In this document: positions 1 through 6,738 of the stretch, piece by piece | Numbering within the stretch: the stretch's first letter is position 1 | How the letters are laid out: each line of letters opens with the position of its first letter | Assembly: GCA_018064575.1 (NCBI GenBank) | Contig: JAGHUZ010000053.1 | Location: forward strand, 1-13,146 | Source: Candidatus Minthomonas equi | GTDB lineage: Bacteria; Bacteroidota; Bacteroidia; Bacteroidales; UBA932 | DNA length: 13,146 nucleotides | Direction of reading: 5' to 3' | Position numbers and translations under genes: made by a program | Notes under the pieces: generated by a model | Databases searched by the model: none | What the model saw: the letters and a program-made list of their open reading frames with translations, nothing else | Told to the model about the DNA's origin: nothing

Positions 1-541
1 CAGGAAAATGGGAAAAGCCATCCTCCCCTATCCACATCCAGAAATATCCGTAATCAGCTATGCAGTGTTCGAATCCGCACAAGATAAAGAACATTATCGG
101 CATAATCACCAGAATGGGATGAGAATGTTTTTTCCACCCATTTACAGCCAGATACATCATAGCTCCACAGCCCCAGGAAAGATAAAGACTGCTGAAAGAA
201 CTCTGCGTGGTTTTGGTGGTCACCATAGCATCGACAGCGGAAAGATCAAGTCTGGTTTCCCCGGCAAGAGCGCAAACAATGGCGATGCCGATGAAATTGA
301 AAACTATGATGGGGAGCATTCCTTTCTGCAGGTTCCATATATCATTCCAGCAGGCAACATAGCCGATTCTTCCCGTGTATAGGGGAAAACCCTTTATCAG
401 GATACTTAACAAACCGAGAGAGAACAGGAACGAACCGAGTATTTTGTTAGACGATACCACATATATCAAGTCCCCCATTCCTATCAGAACTCCGGCCAAG
501 AGGGACTGTAAATAAAACTTAAGTGTTTCCGTTTTGTTCAT
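1..541 (-). CDS. Formate/nitrite transporter (FNT) family protein, 3' end cut by window
   Basis: Reading the minus strand from the ATG at 541 gives 180 codons with no stop, running off the left edge. The protein is very hydrophobic, with about four membrane segments visible. FNT-family landmarks are present: an early LLAGVLIGMGD segment (TM1 region), the LYTGRIGY stretch at the end of the second segment, and a conserved block SWGCGAMMYLAVNGWKK followed by CGFEHCIADYGYFW, which matches the family's GFEHS-A-N pattern. FNT proteins are pentameric inner-membrane channels for formate, nitrite, hydrosulfide or related small anions and are about 260-290 residues long, so roughly 100 residues are missing here. 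The substrate cannot be told from sequence. The gene lies 98 bases downstream of asnA with its own putative -7 element and two dyads in between, so it may be separately regulated. Confidence 0.8.
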   Translation of the reverse strand, partial: MNKTETLKFYLQSLLAGVLIGMGDLIYVVSSNKILGSFLFSLGLLSILIKGFPLYTGRIGYVACWNDIWNLQKGMLPIIVFNFIGIAIVCALAGETRLDLSAVDAMVTTKTTQSSFSSLYLSWGCGAMMYLAVNGWKKHSHPILVIMPIMFFILCGFEHCIADYGYFWMWIGEDGFSHFP

Positions 542-554
542 ATTTCTTCGAATG

Positions 555-572
555 AATCATTAAGGAATGATT
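555..572 (-). repeat. Small dyad in the FNT gene leader
   Basis: A perfect 7-base inverted repeat (AATCATT, 4-base loop, AATGATT) lies 13 bases upstream of the FNT start codon, inside the predicted 5' leader. It repeats the ATCAT/ATGAT core of the larger dyad at 617-651. It could be a leader hairpin or an operator half. It is AT-rich, so chance occurrence is possible. Confidence 0.35.
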
Positions 573-598
573 TAAAATACAGCTTCCAAATATCTTTG

Positions 599-606
599 CA
601 AATATA
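599..606 (-). promoter_or_regulatory. Putative -7 promoter element for the FNT gene
   Basis: The minus strand reads TATATTTG, an exact match to the Bacteroidota -7 consensus TAnnTTTG. It would place the transcription start near 595 and give a leader of about 54 bases. I see no clear -33 TTTG element about 20 bases upstream, so activator dependence is possible. The dyad at 617-651 is centred near -39. Confidence 0.4.
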
Positions 607-616
607 CTAAGAATCT

Positions 617-651
617 GTTTTGATATGATTATAAATGTATCATATCAGAAC
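617..651 (-). repeat. Long dyad overlapping the asnA stop codon and FNT promoter
   Basis: On the minus strand, GTTC-TGATATGAT, a 9-base loop, then ATCATATCA-AAAC form a 13-position stem with one C/A mismatch. The asnA stop codon (640-642) lies in the structure, at the junction of the 5' arm and the loop. No U-run follows on the minus strand, so it is not a standard intrinsic terminator. It could stabilise the asnA 3' end or act as an operator just upstream of the FNT -7 element. Confidence 0.55.
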
Positions 652-1650
652 TATTCCTGCCGCCGCACATTTGGCTCGCATATCTTCAGGCCATATGCTG
701 GCCTGTATTTCTCCGATATGGGCCTTTCTGAGCAGGAACATACACAGGCGTGACTGTCCGATTCCTCCTCCGATGGTATATGGAAGCTGGCCCGAAAGCA
801 ATTTCCTGTGATAAAGCAGATTCTTTTTCTCCATCTCACCTTTCGCCTCCAATTGACGAAGAAGGGATTTCTCATCGACCCTGATTCCCATACTGGACAG
901 TTCGAATGAACTGTTCAGGACAGGATTCCATACCAGCAAATCACCGTTGAGAGACCAATCATCATAATCTGCAGCTCTTCCGTCATGCGGCAGGCCATCG
1001 GAAAGAGGGTATCCTATTCCTGTCAGAAACACTGAACCGAATTTCCGTGTAACGGCATTTTCACGCTCCTTCGGGGTGAAATTCGGATACATTTCCAGCA
1101 GTTCCTGAGAGGAAATAAAAGTGATTTCATCAGGCAGACAAGGGCTTATCTGAGGATATTCCAGATAAATCCTATTTTCAGTTACTTTGATGGCTTCATA
1201 TATCCTCCGGACTGTCTTTTTGAGAAACTCCTCATTTCTATTCTCCTTGTTTATGACAAGTTCCCAATCCCACTGGTCCACATAAATGGAATGGATGTTA
1301 TCCAATTCCTCATCGGGACGGAGCGCATTCATATCAGTATAGATACCCAGTCCGGGTTTAACTTTCATTTCCGCAAGTTTCACCCTTTTCCACTTGGCCA
1401 GGGAATGAACTATCTCTGCCTTCTGTTCATCCATTCCCCTAACGGAAAAAGATACCGGTCTTTCGATTCCGTTGAGTTCATCATTCAATCCTGTTCCAGA
1501 AATGACCATCATCGGCGCGGTCACCCTCATCAGGGAAAGCTGAGCCGACAGGTTTATCTGAAACATATCTTTAACGGATTTTATGGCTTTTTCCGTATTT
1601 TCCTGAGTTTCCAGGAGATTATGATATCCAAAAGGCAAATACAAGGGCAT
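640..1650 (-). CDS. asnA: Aspartate-ammonia ligase (asparagine synthetase A)
   Basis: AsnA makes asparagine from aspartate and ammonia using ATP (to AMP and PPi) in the cytosol. It has a class-II aminoacyl-tRNA-synthetase-like fold. The 336-residue product is close to the 330 residues of E. coli AsnA and aligns along its whole length. Recognisable blocks are GTGLNDELNG (D57, matching E. coli D46), VVHSLAKWKR-like IVHSLAKWKR, NALRPDEE (R111, matching R100), YVDQWDWE (Q126 and D128, matching Q116 and D118), RAADYDDWS, NGDLLVWNPVL, FELSSMGIRVD and the C-terminal IGGGIGQSRL. The gene begins 19 bases after the MATE stop codon, with no Shine-Dalgarno sequence, so the two are probably co-transcribed. 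The stop codon lies in the dyad at 617-651. The family call is secure. Confidence 0.97.
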   Translation of the reverse strand: MPLYLPFGYHNLLETQENTEKAIKSVKDMFQINLSAQLSLMRVTAPMMVISGTGLNDELNGIERPVSFSVRGMDEQKAEIVHSLAKWKRVKLAEMKVKPGLGIYTDMNALRPDEELDNIHSIYVDQWDWELVINKENRNEEFLKKTVRRIYEAIKVTENRIYLEYPQISPCLPDEITFISSQELLEMYPNFTPKERENAVTRKFGSVFLTGIGYPLSDGLPHDGRAADYDDWSLNGDLLVWNPVLNSSFELSSMGIRVDEKSLLRQLEAKGEMEKKNLLYHRKLLSGQLPYTIGGGIGQSRLCMFLLRKAHIGEIQASIWPEDMRAKCAAAGIVLI

Positions 1651-1669
1651 GATATATTTATGTTGAAGT

Positions 1670-3049
1670 TCAGTCGAACATTTGGTCGAAATGAAATATG
1701 GAAGATTTTTCCGAATATAGATTCAATGTTTTGAAATATCTGATTGTAAGAGGTATGGCGATTATAAAAGTAACGACATCGGCAGCCGCCTGCGACACTT
1801 CCACTCCTTTCAGACCCCAGAATACAGGGAGCAGCAGAATCATAGGGATAAAGCATATTCCATTGCGGCAGGCCGCCAGAAAATTGGCAGAAATGGCACG
1901 TCCACTAGTCTGGAACATCATATTGGACATAGTAATGACCACCGCCAGCGGATATGTCATAATCTGCCATCTGAAAGCAGCGGAACCGACTTCCACCACC
2001 AGCGGGTCGTGGCGCAGGATATCTATTATGGATTCTGAAAATATGAAACAGACTACCGAGACCGGGATAACAAAAAACAGTCCGACTTTTATACAGAATT
2101 TGAAACCTTCCCGCACCCTGTTGAAAAGACGCGCACCGTAATTGAAACCGCACAGCGGTTGAAAACCCTGGCCAAGCCCGATTATTATTGAAAATACCAC
2201 AAAAGAGACACGGGTTACGATGGACATACCGGCAATGGCAGCATCTCCGTATTGTCCGGCCGCGACGTTGAGCATCAAAGTTGTAATGCTGGCCAATGCT
2301 TGACGAGTAAGAGATGGAGTTCCACCTTTCATTATCTCCTTCACAGGACTCCAAGCGAAAGAAATGCGATTCGTGGCCATTCGGATATTGCCACCATGCC
2401 TCGTCATCACCAGCAATACGAAGAAACCTGCTATCTGTCCCACGAGAGTACCAAGAGCGGCTCCTTTTATTCCCATATCTAAACTGAAGGCAAAAATAGG
2501 GACGGTAACGACATTGAGAACAGCCCCTGAGAGAATTCCCAGCATACCATAGAAAGCGTTGCCTTGAAAACGAATCTGGTTATTGAGTGTCATGGTCCCG
2601 GTTACGAACGGAGCACCCAGAAGTATGATTCTCAGAAAGGCTTCGGTATCCGGAAGAATAGTTGGAGTCGAGCCCAATGCTATGGACAGAGGTCTAAGGA
2701 ATATCAGGCCAAGCAGGCTTATCAGCAGGCCGAAAAGAATGGAATATAAAAAGCCTGTGGATGCCATTACCTCCGCACGATATTCTTCTTTGGCCCCCAA
2801 AGCCCTGGATATGAAGGTACCGGAACCCTGACCGAAGAAAAAACCGCACGCCTGCATAATGGTCATTACCGGGAATACGATTCCTACCGCAGCCGTAGCC
2901 TGGGTGCTGATTCTCCCCACATAGAATGTATCGATAATATTGTAGAGACTTATAACCAGCATACTGACTATGGTGGGAATCGCCATTGTCAATATGACAC
3001 GCCCTACCGGAGCAGTGGTCAGATATGTAAAATTATCTCTATTCCCCAT
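1670..3049 (-). CDS. MATE family efflux transporter
   Basis: This 459-residue integral membrane protein has about twelve hydrophobic segments in two halves, the usual MATE architecture and length. The N-terminus PVGRVILTMAIPTIVSMLV, followed by LYNIIDTFYVGRIS, AAVGIVFPV and GQGSGTFISRALG, is characteristic of the MATE (NorM/DinF-like) superfamily. The second half has the matching IGLGQGFQPLCGFNYGA block. MATE proteins export organic cations, drugs or metabolites in exchange for Na+ or H+; the substrate here is not predictable. The gene is 31 bases downstream of the abi gene and 19 bases upstream of asnA, all on the same strand. A TACTTTTG element at 3060-3067 suggests it also has its own promoter with a very short leader. 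Confidence 0.93.
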   Translation of the reverse strand: MGNRDNFTYLTTAPVGRVILTMAIPTIVSMLVISLYNIIDTFYVGRISTQATAAVGIVFPVMTIMQACGFFFGQGSGTFISRALGAKEEYRAEVMASTGFLYSILFGLLISLLGLIFLRPLSIALGSTPTILPDTEAFLRIILLGAPFVTGTMTLNNQIRFQGNAFYGMLGILSGAVLNVVTVPIFAFSLDMGIKGAALGTLVGQIAGFFVLLVMTRHGGNIRMATNRISFAWSPVKEIMKGGTPSLTRQALASITTLMLNVAAGQYGDAAIAGMSIVTRVSFVVFSIIIGLGQGFQPLCGFNYGARLFNRVREGFKFCIKVGLFFVIPVSVVCFIFSESIIDILRHDPLVVEVGSAAFRWQIMTYPLAVVITMSNMMFQTSGRAISANFLAACRNGICFIPMILLLPVFWGLKGVEVSQAAADVVTFIIAIPLTIRYFKTLNLYSEKSSIFHFDQMFD

Positions 3050-3059
3050 AGTTTATCGG

Positions 3060-3067
3060 CAAAAGTA
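3060..3067 (-). promoter_or_regulatory. Putative -7 promoter element for MATE-asnA
   Basis: The minus strand reads TACTTTTG, an exact TAnnTTTG match in the 31-base gap between abi and the MATE gene. A TCTG (three of four matches to the -33 TTTG) lies about 20 bases upstream, just inside the end of abi. The transcription start would be near 3056, leaving a leader of only about 7 bases before the ATG at 3049. Confidence 0.4.
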
Positions 3068-3080
3068 CTAAGAAAATGTT

Positions 3081-3980
3081 TTATTTCCAGAAATCATACT
3101 CCACCCAGTTCGACGGAAATCCCATCAGCTTGTCATCCACCAGCGGGAAACTGTTCATCAATATCCTAAGACGTGCTGAAAACGTATTTTCTGGTTTGAT
3201 GATGTCTATTAAATACTTGATGATACAGAGTGTAAGGTAAATATGCTGCGATGCATCCGGACTCTGGGGAGGAAATGACGTTTTGTCGCTTTTCGGTATC
3301 ATCGCCTGAATACTGAGAACTCTGTTCCAGAGTCTGCCGTGGTGAGCGCAAATATTCCTTATATAAACCAGATGGTGCAGCCAGGACGCGAAAACAGTAT
3401 CGGAGACGGAATAGAATTCTGCCAGTTTTCTTCTGAAATATCCCGGCTTCAAAGCGTCATAAATAGAAGAAAGCAGACCCATGGACGAGGCTTCGAAAGT
3501 AATCCAGCACGGAGGAAAGCGATTTGAGAATTTCTCTCTGAAACGGACTATGGAGTCATCATCACTCCTTTGGATTTCATTTTCCAAACGACGGAGAATG
3601 GAAGAATGGAAATGATGATTCGAAAAATATGCAGGATTCTCGAACCAGTATCCCCCCTCATCATTCATAGAAGAATAAGCCAGTCCGGTTCTGATGGATA
3701 TTTCGATTTTTTCCATTTCGTGAAACACCAGTTCCCTGAAGCGGCGGTCGAATCCATAAAGAGTATAAGCCTGTTCCAGAGATGCTCCGGGAATAAACCT
3801 ATGGGCAGTTCTATCCTGCATCAGCGGAATGAGATAACTCTTCAGACGAGTATAACTGACATTCCTCAAGATACGAAGCGCCCTGTCCGTGTCTCCCGTC
3901 TGAAGACCTTGGGATTCCAGCATTGCGAGCTGCTGTTCAAATGACAAGCGCTTTCCTGAAAATACTTTTTTTTCACTCAT
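3081..3980 (-). CDS. Abi_2/AbiF-type abortive infection protein (HEPN-like)
   Basis: The 299-residue product matches the Abi_2 family (the AbiD/AbiF group of lactococcal phage-resistance proteins). Visible family landmarks in order: LRNVSYTRLKSYLIPL near the N-terminus, LYGFDRRFRELVFHEMEKIE and SIRTGLAY, PPCWITFEASSMGLLSSIY, and the C-terminal WLHHLVYIRNICAHHGRLWNR. R208-N-I-C-A-H213 is an R-x4-H motif typical of HEPN ribonuclease folds, suggesting RNA cleavage or binding as the effector activity (inference). The reading frame is open to an ATG at 4061, but that stretch contains the -7 element (4043-4050) and a hairpin. The ATG at 3980 (MSEKKVFSG) is therefore the better start and gives the family's usual length. 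Base composition resembles that of the neighbours, and no mobile element is adjacent. A structured leader precedes it. Confidence 0.88.
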   Translation of the reverse strand: MSEKKVFSGKRLSFEQQLAMLESQGLQTGDTDRALRILRNVSYTRLKSYLIPLMQDRTAHRFIPGASLEQAYTLYGFDRRFRELVFHEMEKIEISIRTGLAYSSMNDEGGYWFENPAYFSNHHFHSSILRRLENEIQRSDDDSIVRFREKFSNRFPPCWITFEASSMGLLSSIYDALKPGYFRRKLAEFYSVSDTVFASWLHHLVYIRNICAHHGRLWNRVLSIQAMIPKSDKTSFPPQSPDASQHIYLTLCIIKYLIDIIKPENTFSARLRILMNSFPLVDDKLMGFPSNWVEYDFWK

Positions 3981-3982
3981 AT

Positions 3983-4033
3983 AAAAAGGAAACTTGCCCT
4001 GAGCGCGCTGTTCCGATGGGAAGCGGGGCAAGT
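3983..4033 (-). terminator. Terminator-like hairpin in the abi leader
   Basis: The 8-bp outer stem (4033-4026 with 3999-3992), extended by the inner stem, is followed at once by a U-rich run (TTTCCTTTTT) and then the abi start codon at 3980. In this position it could end most transcripts before the gene, with read-through giving the protein. The U-run is interrupted by CC, so termination may be partial. Confidence 0.45.
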
Positions 4034-4039
4034 GTGTTG
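3983..4039 (-). ncRNA. Candidate structured leader RNA of the abi gene
   Basis: From a transcription start near 4039 (downstream of the -7 element) to the U-tract, the minus strand gives a short RNA of about 55 nt. It has a short unpaired 5' end (ACAACAC). An outer 8-bp stem pairs ACTTGCCC (4033-4026) with GGGCAAGT (3999-3992). An inner stem pairs CGCTTCC (4025-4019) with GGAA-CA-GCG (4014-4006), with a CATC loop and a 2-base bulge. Six unpaired bases (4005-4000) remain on the 3' side. The structure ends in TTTCCTTTTT directly before the ATG. From memory, an 'abiF' structured RNA motif upstream of Abi_2 genes has been described by comparative genomics; whether this leader matches that model needs a covariance search. 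Alternatives are a simple attenuator or a translation-blocking hairpin. Confidence 0.5.
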
Positions 4040-4042
4040 TTG

Positions 4043-4050
4043 CAAATATA
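4043..4050 (-). promoter_or_regulatory. Putative -7 promoter element for the abi gene
   Basis: The minus strand reads TATATTTG, an exact match to TAnnTTTG. Predicted transcription start is near 4039, which leaves a leader of about 59 bases before the ATG at 3980. No good -33 TTTG is seen at about 20 bases; a TTTG lies only 10 bases upstream. The element sits inside the N-terminal extension of the longest open frame and argues against the start at 4061. Confidence 0.45.
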
Positions 4051-4093
4051 GGAAATTTCACAAATACATCATAACTTTACACGTCCAAAAGTC

Positions 4094-4101
4094 AATATTT
4101 G
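4094..4101 (+). promoter_or_regulatory. Weak candidate -7 element for the glycosidase operon
   Basis: AATATTTG matches seven of the eight positions of the TAnnTTTG pattern (first base differs) and lies 34 bases upstream of the GH78 start codon. A second one-mismatch site, TAACTTTA, is at 4072-4079. No clear -33 element accompanies either. The divergent gap between the two genes (3981-4135) holds these, the abi promoter and the abi leader RNA. Confidence 0.25.
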
Positions 4102-4135
4102 ACCGAAACAGTGCAAGTAATAAAATTCACATACT

Positions 4136-6724
4136 ATGTTCAATATTTTCAAACCTTTTTTTCCAGCCATTGCTGCCATAACATTTATCTCATCTTGTTC
4201 CACACAGCCTGCCAAAGTATTCAGAACAGATGCTCTTGATAACTCTGCCTGGAGTTCTTCAGTATGGATTTCTGCGGAAAATGCACCTGTCCTCACCGGT
4301 AATCCGAACGATAATTATCTCGCTGCGGACGGTTCGAGCTGGTTTCTTTCCTCAGTAAAGAATGATGCTAAACTCAGAAAAGCCGTATGGATGACAACAG
4401 GTCTCGGAGTTTATGAACTCTATGTGAACGGTAAAACTATTGGAGACGAATTCCTCAAACCAGGATTCACCCACCCTTATAAAACCAAAAGATCATTCAC
4501 TTATGATGTGACTGCCGCTATGAATCTTTCTGCCGGAGAAGAAAATACTCTTTCAGTTCAGGTAACCCCGGGATGGTGGGCAGACAAAATCATCACTCCC
4601 GGTGACCATGATGGAATGATAGGAAAGAAATGTGCCTTCCGCGGTGTTCTTGAACTCACATTCACAGACGGCAGCACGAAACTCATCGGCACATCCACGC
4701 ATAACTGGAAAGCCGGAATCGCAGGTCCAGTGCAGCACGCAGCCATTTTCGATGGAGAAAGGTTCGATGCCCGCATTCAGCCCGGATATGCCACCCCTGA
4801 GATTTTGGGTGCAGCTGAAGAAAATACCGAATTCAAAGGCGAAATTCTTCCCTCAGCAGGAGCAGAAATTTACATTCGTGAAGATTTGACACTTTCACCC
4901 ATCAAAGCCTATACCTGGAAAGGCACAGAAGGAGCGAATGATGAAGCCTTCGGCAAGGTGGTGATAACCAAGGAAATTGCCGCAGGACAGGAATTTACCC
5001 TGACTCCCGGACAGACACTGGTAGTCGATTTCGGACAGAACTGCGCTGCGGTTCCCTCCTTCGTTTTCAAGGCCGCCAAAGGCACTTGCCTCACCTGTCT
5101 TCCCGGAGAACTGCTCAATGACGGAAACGGAGCCAAGTCACGAGGAATGGACGGTCCGGAAGGAAGTGTACACCGCACCAATCTCCGCACACCGGATGAT
5201 GCTATGCGCATTGATTACACTTTCGCCGGAAATGAAGATTTCGAATCATATCACCCCCGCTATTCTTTCTTCGGATACCGCTTCATATCTGTAACTGCCA
5301 CAGCTGACGTCACCATCAGGGAAATCAAGTCCATTCCTGTTACATCCATCACCAAAGAAATGGAAACCGGAACTCTCACCACTGGAAATGAACTCATCAA
5401 CAAACTTATTTCCAATACTATCTGGGGACAGCGCTCAAATTATCTTTCAGTTCCCACTGACTGTCCACAGCGAAATGAACGTCTTGGATGGACCGCTGAC
5501 ACACAAGTATTCGCGGAAACCGGAGCATTCTTCGCCAACACCAAGAATTTCTTCCACAAATGGATGCGCGATATCAGGGACACCCAGCGCGAATTCGGAG
5601 GATTCCCGGGCGTGGCTCCATTCCCCCAATACGGTGCCGAGCCTACTTCCATGATGCGTTTAGGCTGGTCGGATGCAGGCATTATCGTACCTTGGATCAT
5701 ATGGAGACAGTTCGGCGACACGCAGATAATCGAAGAGAATTGGGATGCCATAGCCCGTTTCATGCAGCATATTTATGAAACGAAATATGACCATGAAAGA
5801 TGTATAGCAGAAAATGGAAATTACCAATGGGCCGACTGGCTCAGTTATGAAGACCTCGAATCCACCAGCGGGCGTGCGTGGATTACTGATGCCAAAGGCC
5901 ATCGTATCTGCAAACCCGAAACCATCGAATACTGGAGCTACCTCGGCGCCTCCTACTGGGTATCAAATGCCAGGATGATGAGAGATATGGCCGCAGCCAC
6001 CGGACGCGATGCATCCATATATGAAAAAATGGCCGATGAAGGTATCCGATACATCAAGGACAGATTCTTCAATGAAAAAGGTGAATTCCGCGTAGGCACG
6101 CTCAATACTATGCAGACGCCTGCCTTATTCGCCCTCAGAAACGGGATTGTCGATGGAATGGCCAAAGAGGCTATGATAGTCCGTCTGCGCGAAAACTTCA
6201 CGCAGCACGACAACTGTCTCCAGACAGGCTTCCTCGGAACATCCATTCTAATGAAAACCCTGACGGAAAACGGAATGTCCGATATCGCCTATAATCTCCT
6301 GTTCCAGAGAAAGAACCCCAGTTGGCTTTACTCTGTCGATAATGGAGCCACCACCATCTGGGAGCGTTGGAACAGTTATACTCTCGAACACGGAATGGGA
6401 CCCAAAGGAATGAACAGTTTCAACCACTATGCATATGGTGCGGTTTGCGCCTGGATATGGGAAACCGCAGCCGGTATATGTGCCGACACGAACGCTCCGG
6501 GATTCACACATTTCATACTCCAGCCTATACCGGATAAAAGACTCGGATTCATCAAAGCCGAATATGCTTCAGCTGCCGGTCTAATCAAGAGCGACTGGAA
6601 ATATGAAGGTGACAAGTGGATATGGAACTTCACCATACCCAAAGGCACTTCAGCATCTGTCATCCTCCCAGGTGAGACTCAGGCCATAGAATACCGGGCC
6701 GGCACATACACCATTGAAAAGTAA
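4136..6724 (+). CDS. GH78 alpha-L-rhamnosidase, lipoprotein
   Basis: This 862-residue secreted enzyme should remove terminal alpha-L-rhamnose from glycans or glycosides. The N-terminus is a lipoprotein signal with lipobox ISSC (about residues 18-21). The usual GH78 domains follow: the N-terminal beta-sandwich (GLGVYELYVNGKTIGDEFLKPG, about 105-125, typical of Bac_rhamnosid_N), the beta domain with LVVDFGQNCAAVPSF and LPGELLNDG, the (alpha/alpha)6 catalytic barrel from about 410, and a C-terminal beta domain (FILQPIPDKRLGFIKAEY). The catalytic signature DCPQRNERLGWTAD starts at D442; E448 is the expected general acid and D455 is also conserved. E743 in GATTIWERWN fits the expected general base. 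All key positions are present. It is the first gene of a two-gene operon, with 14 bases before the next start. The family is secure; the exact linkage and natural glycan are not known. Confidence 0.95.
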   Translation: MFNIFKPFFPAIAAITFISSCSTQPAKVFRTDALDNSAWSSSVWISAENAPVLTGNPNDNYLAADGSSWFLSSVKNDAKLRKAVWMTTGLGVYELYVNGKTIGDEFLKPGFTHPYKTKRSFTYDVTAAMNLSAGEENTLSVQVTPGWWADKIITPGDHDGMIGKKCAFRGVLELTFTDGSTKLIGTSTHNWKAGIAGPVQHAAIFDGERFDARIQPGYATPEILGAAEENTEFKGEILPSAGAEIYIREDLTLSPIKAYTWKGTEGANDEAFGKVVITKEIAAGQEFTLTPGQTLVVDFGQNCAAVPSFVFKAAKGTCLTCLPGELLNDGNGAKSRGMDGPEGSVHRTNLRTPDDAMRIDYTFAGNEDFESYHPRYSFFGYRFISVTATADVTIREIKSIPVTSITKEMETGTLTTGNELINKLISNTIWGQRSNYLSVPTDCPQRNERLGWTADTQVFAETGAFFANTKNFFHKWMRDIRDTQREFGGFPGVAPFPQYGAEPTSMMRLGWSDAGIIVPWIIWRQFGDTQIIEENWDAIARFMQHIYETKYDHERCIAENGNYQWADWLSYEDLESTSGRAWITDAKGHRICKPETIEYWSYLGASYWVSNARMMRDMAAATGRDASIYEKMADEGIRYIKDRFFNEKGEFRVGTLNTMQTPALFALRNGIVDGMAKEAMIVRLRENFTQHDNCLQTGFLGTSILMKTLTENGMSDIAYNLLFQRKNPSWLYSVDNGATTIWERWNSYTLEHGMGPKGMNSFNHYAYGAVCAWIWETAAGICADTNAPGFTHFILQPIPDKRLGFIKAEYASAAGLIKSDWKYEGDKWIWNFTIPKGTSASVILPGETQAIEYRAGTYTIEK

Positions 6725-6738
6725 GCTTTTCACAGTGT

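Noticed and set aside
8..382. A 124-codon plus-strand open frame at the left edge
   Set aside because: It is the complement of the FNT gene, which shows clear membrane segments and family motifs on the minus strand.
591..598. TATCTTTG on the plus strand, an exact -7 consensus match
   Set aside because: No plus-strand gene lies downstream until 4136. The match arises from the AT-rich, partly palindromic promoter region of the minus-strand FNT gene.
3981..4061. N-terminal extension of the abi frame from the ATG at 4061
   Set aside because: The 27 extra residues cover the -7 element and the leader hairpin and do not resemble the family N-terminus; the start at 3980 is preferred.
4069..4296. 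A 75-codon minus-strand open frame overlapping the start of the GH78 gene
   Set aside because: It is antisense to the signal peptide and N-terminus of a confident gene and lies upstream of the abi promoter; no family features are seen.
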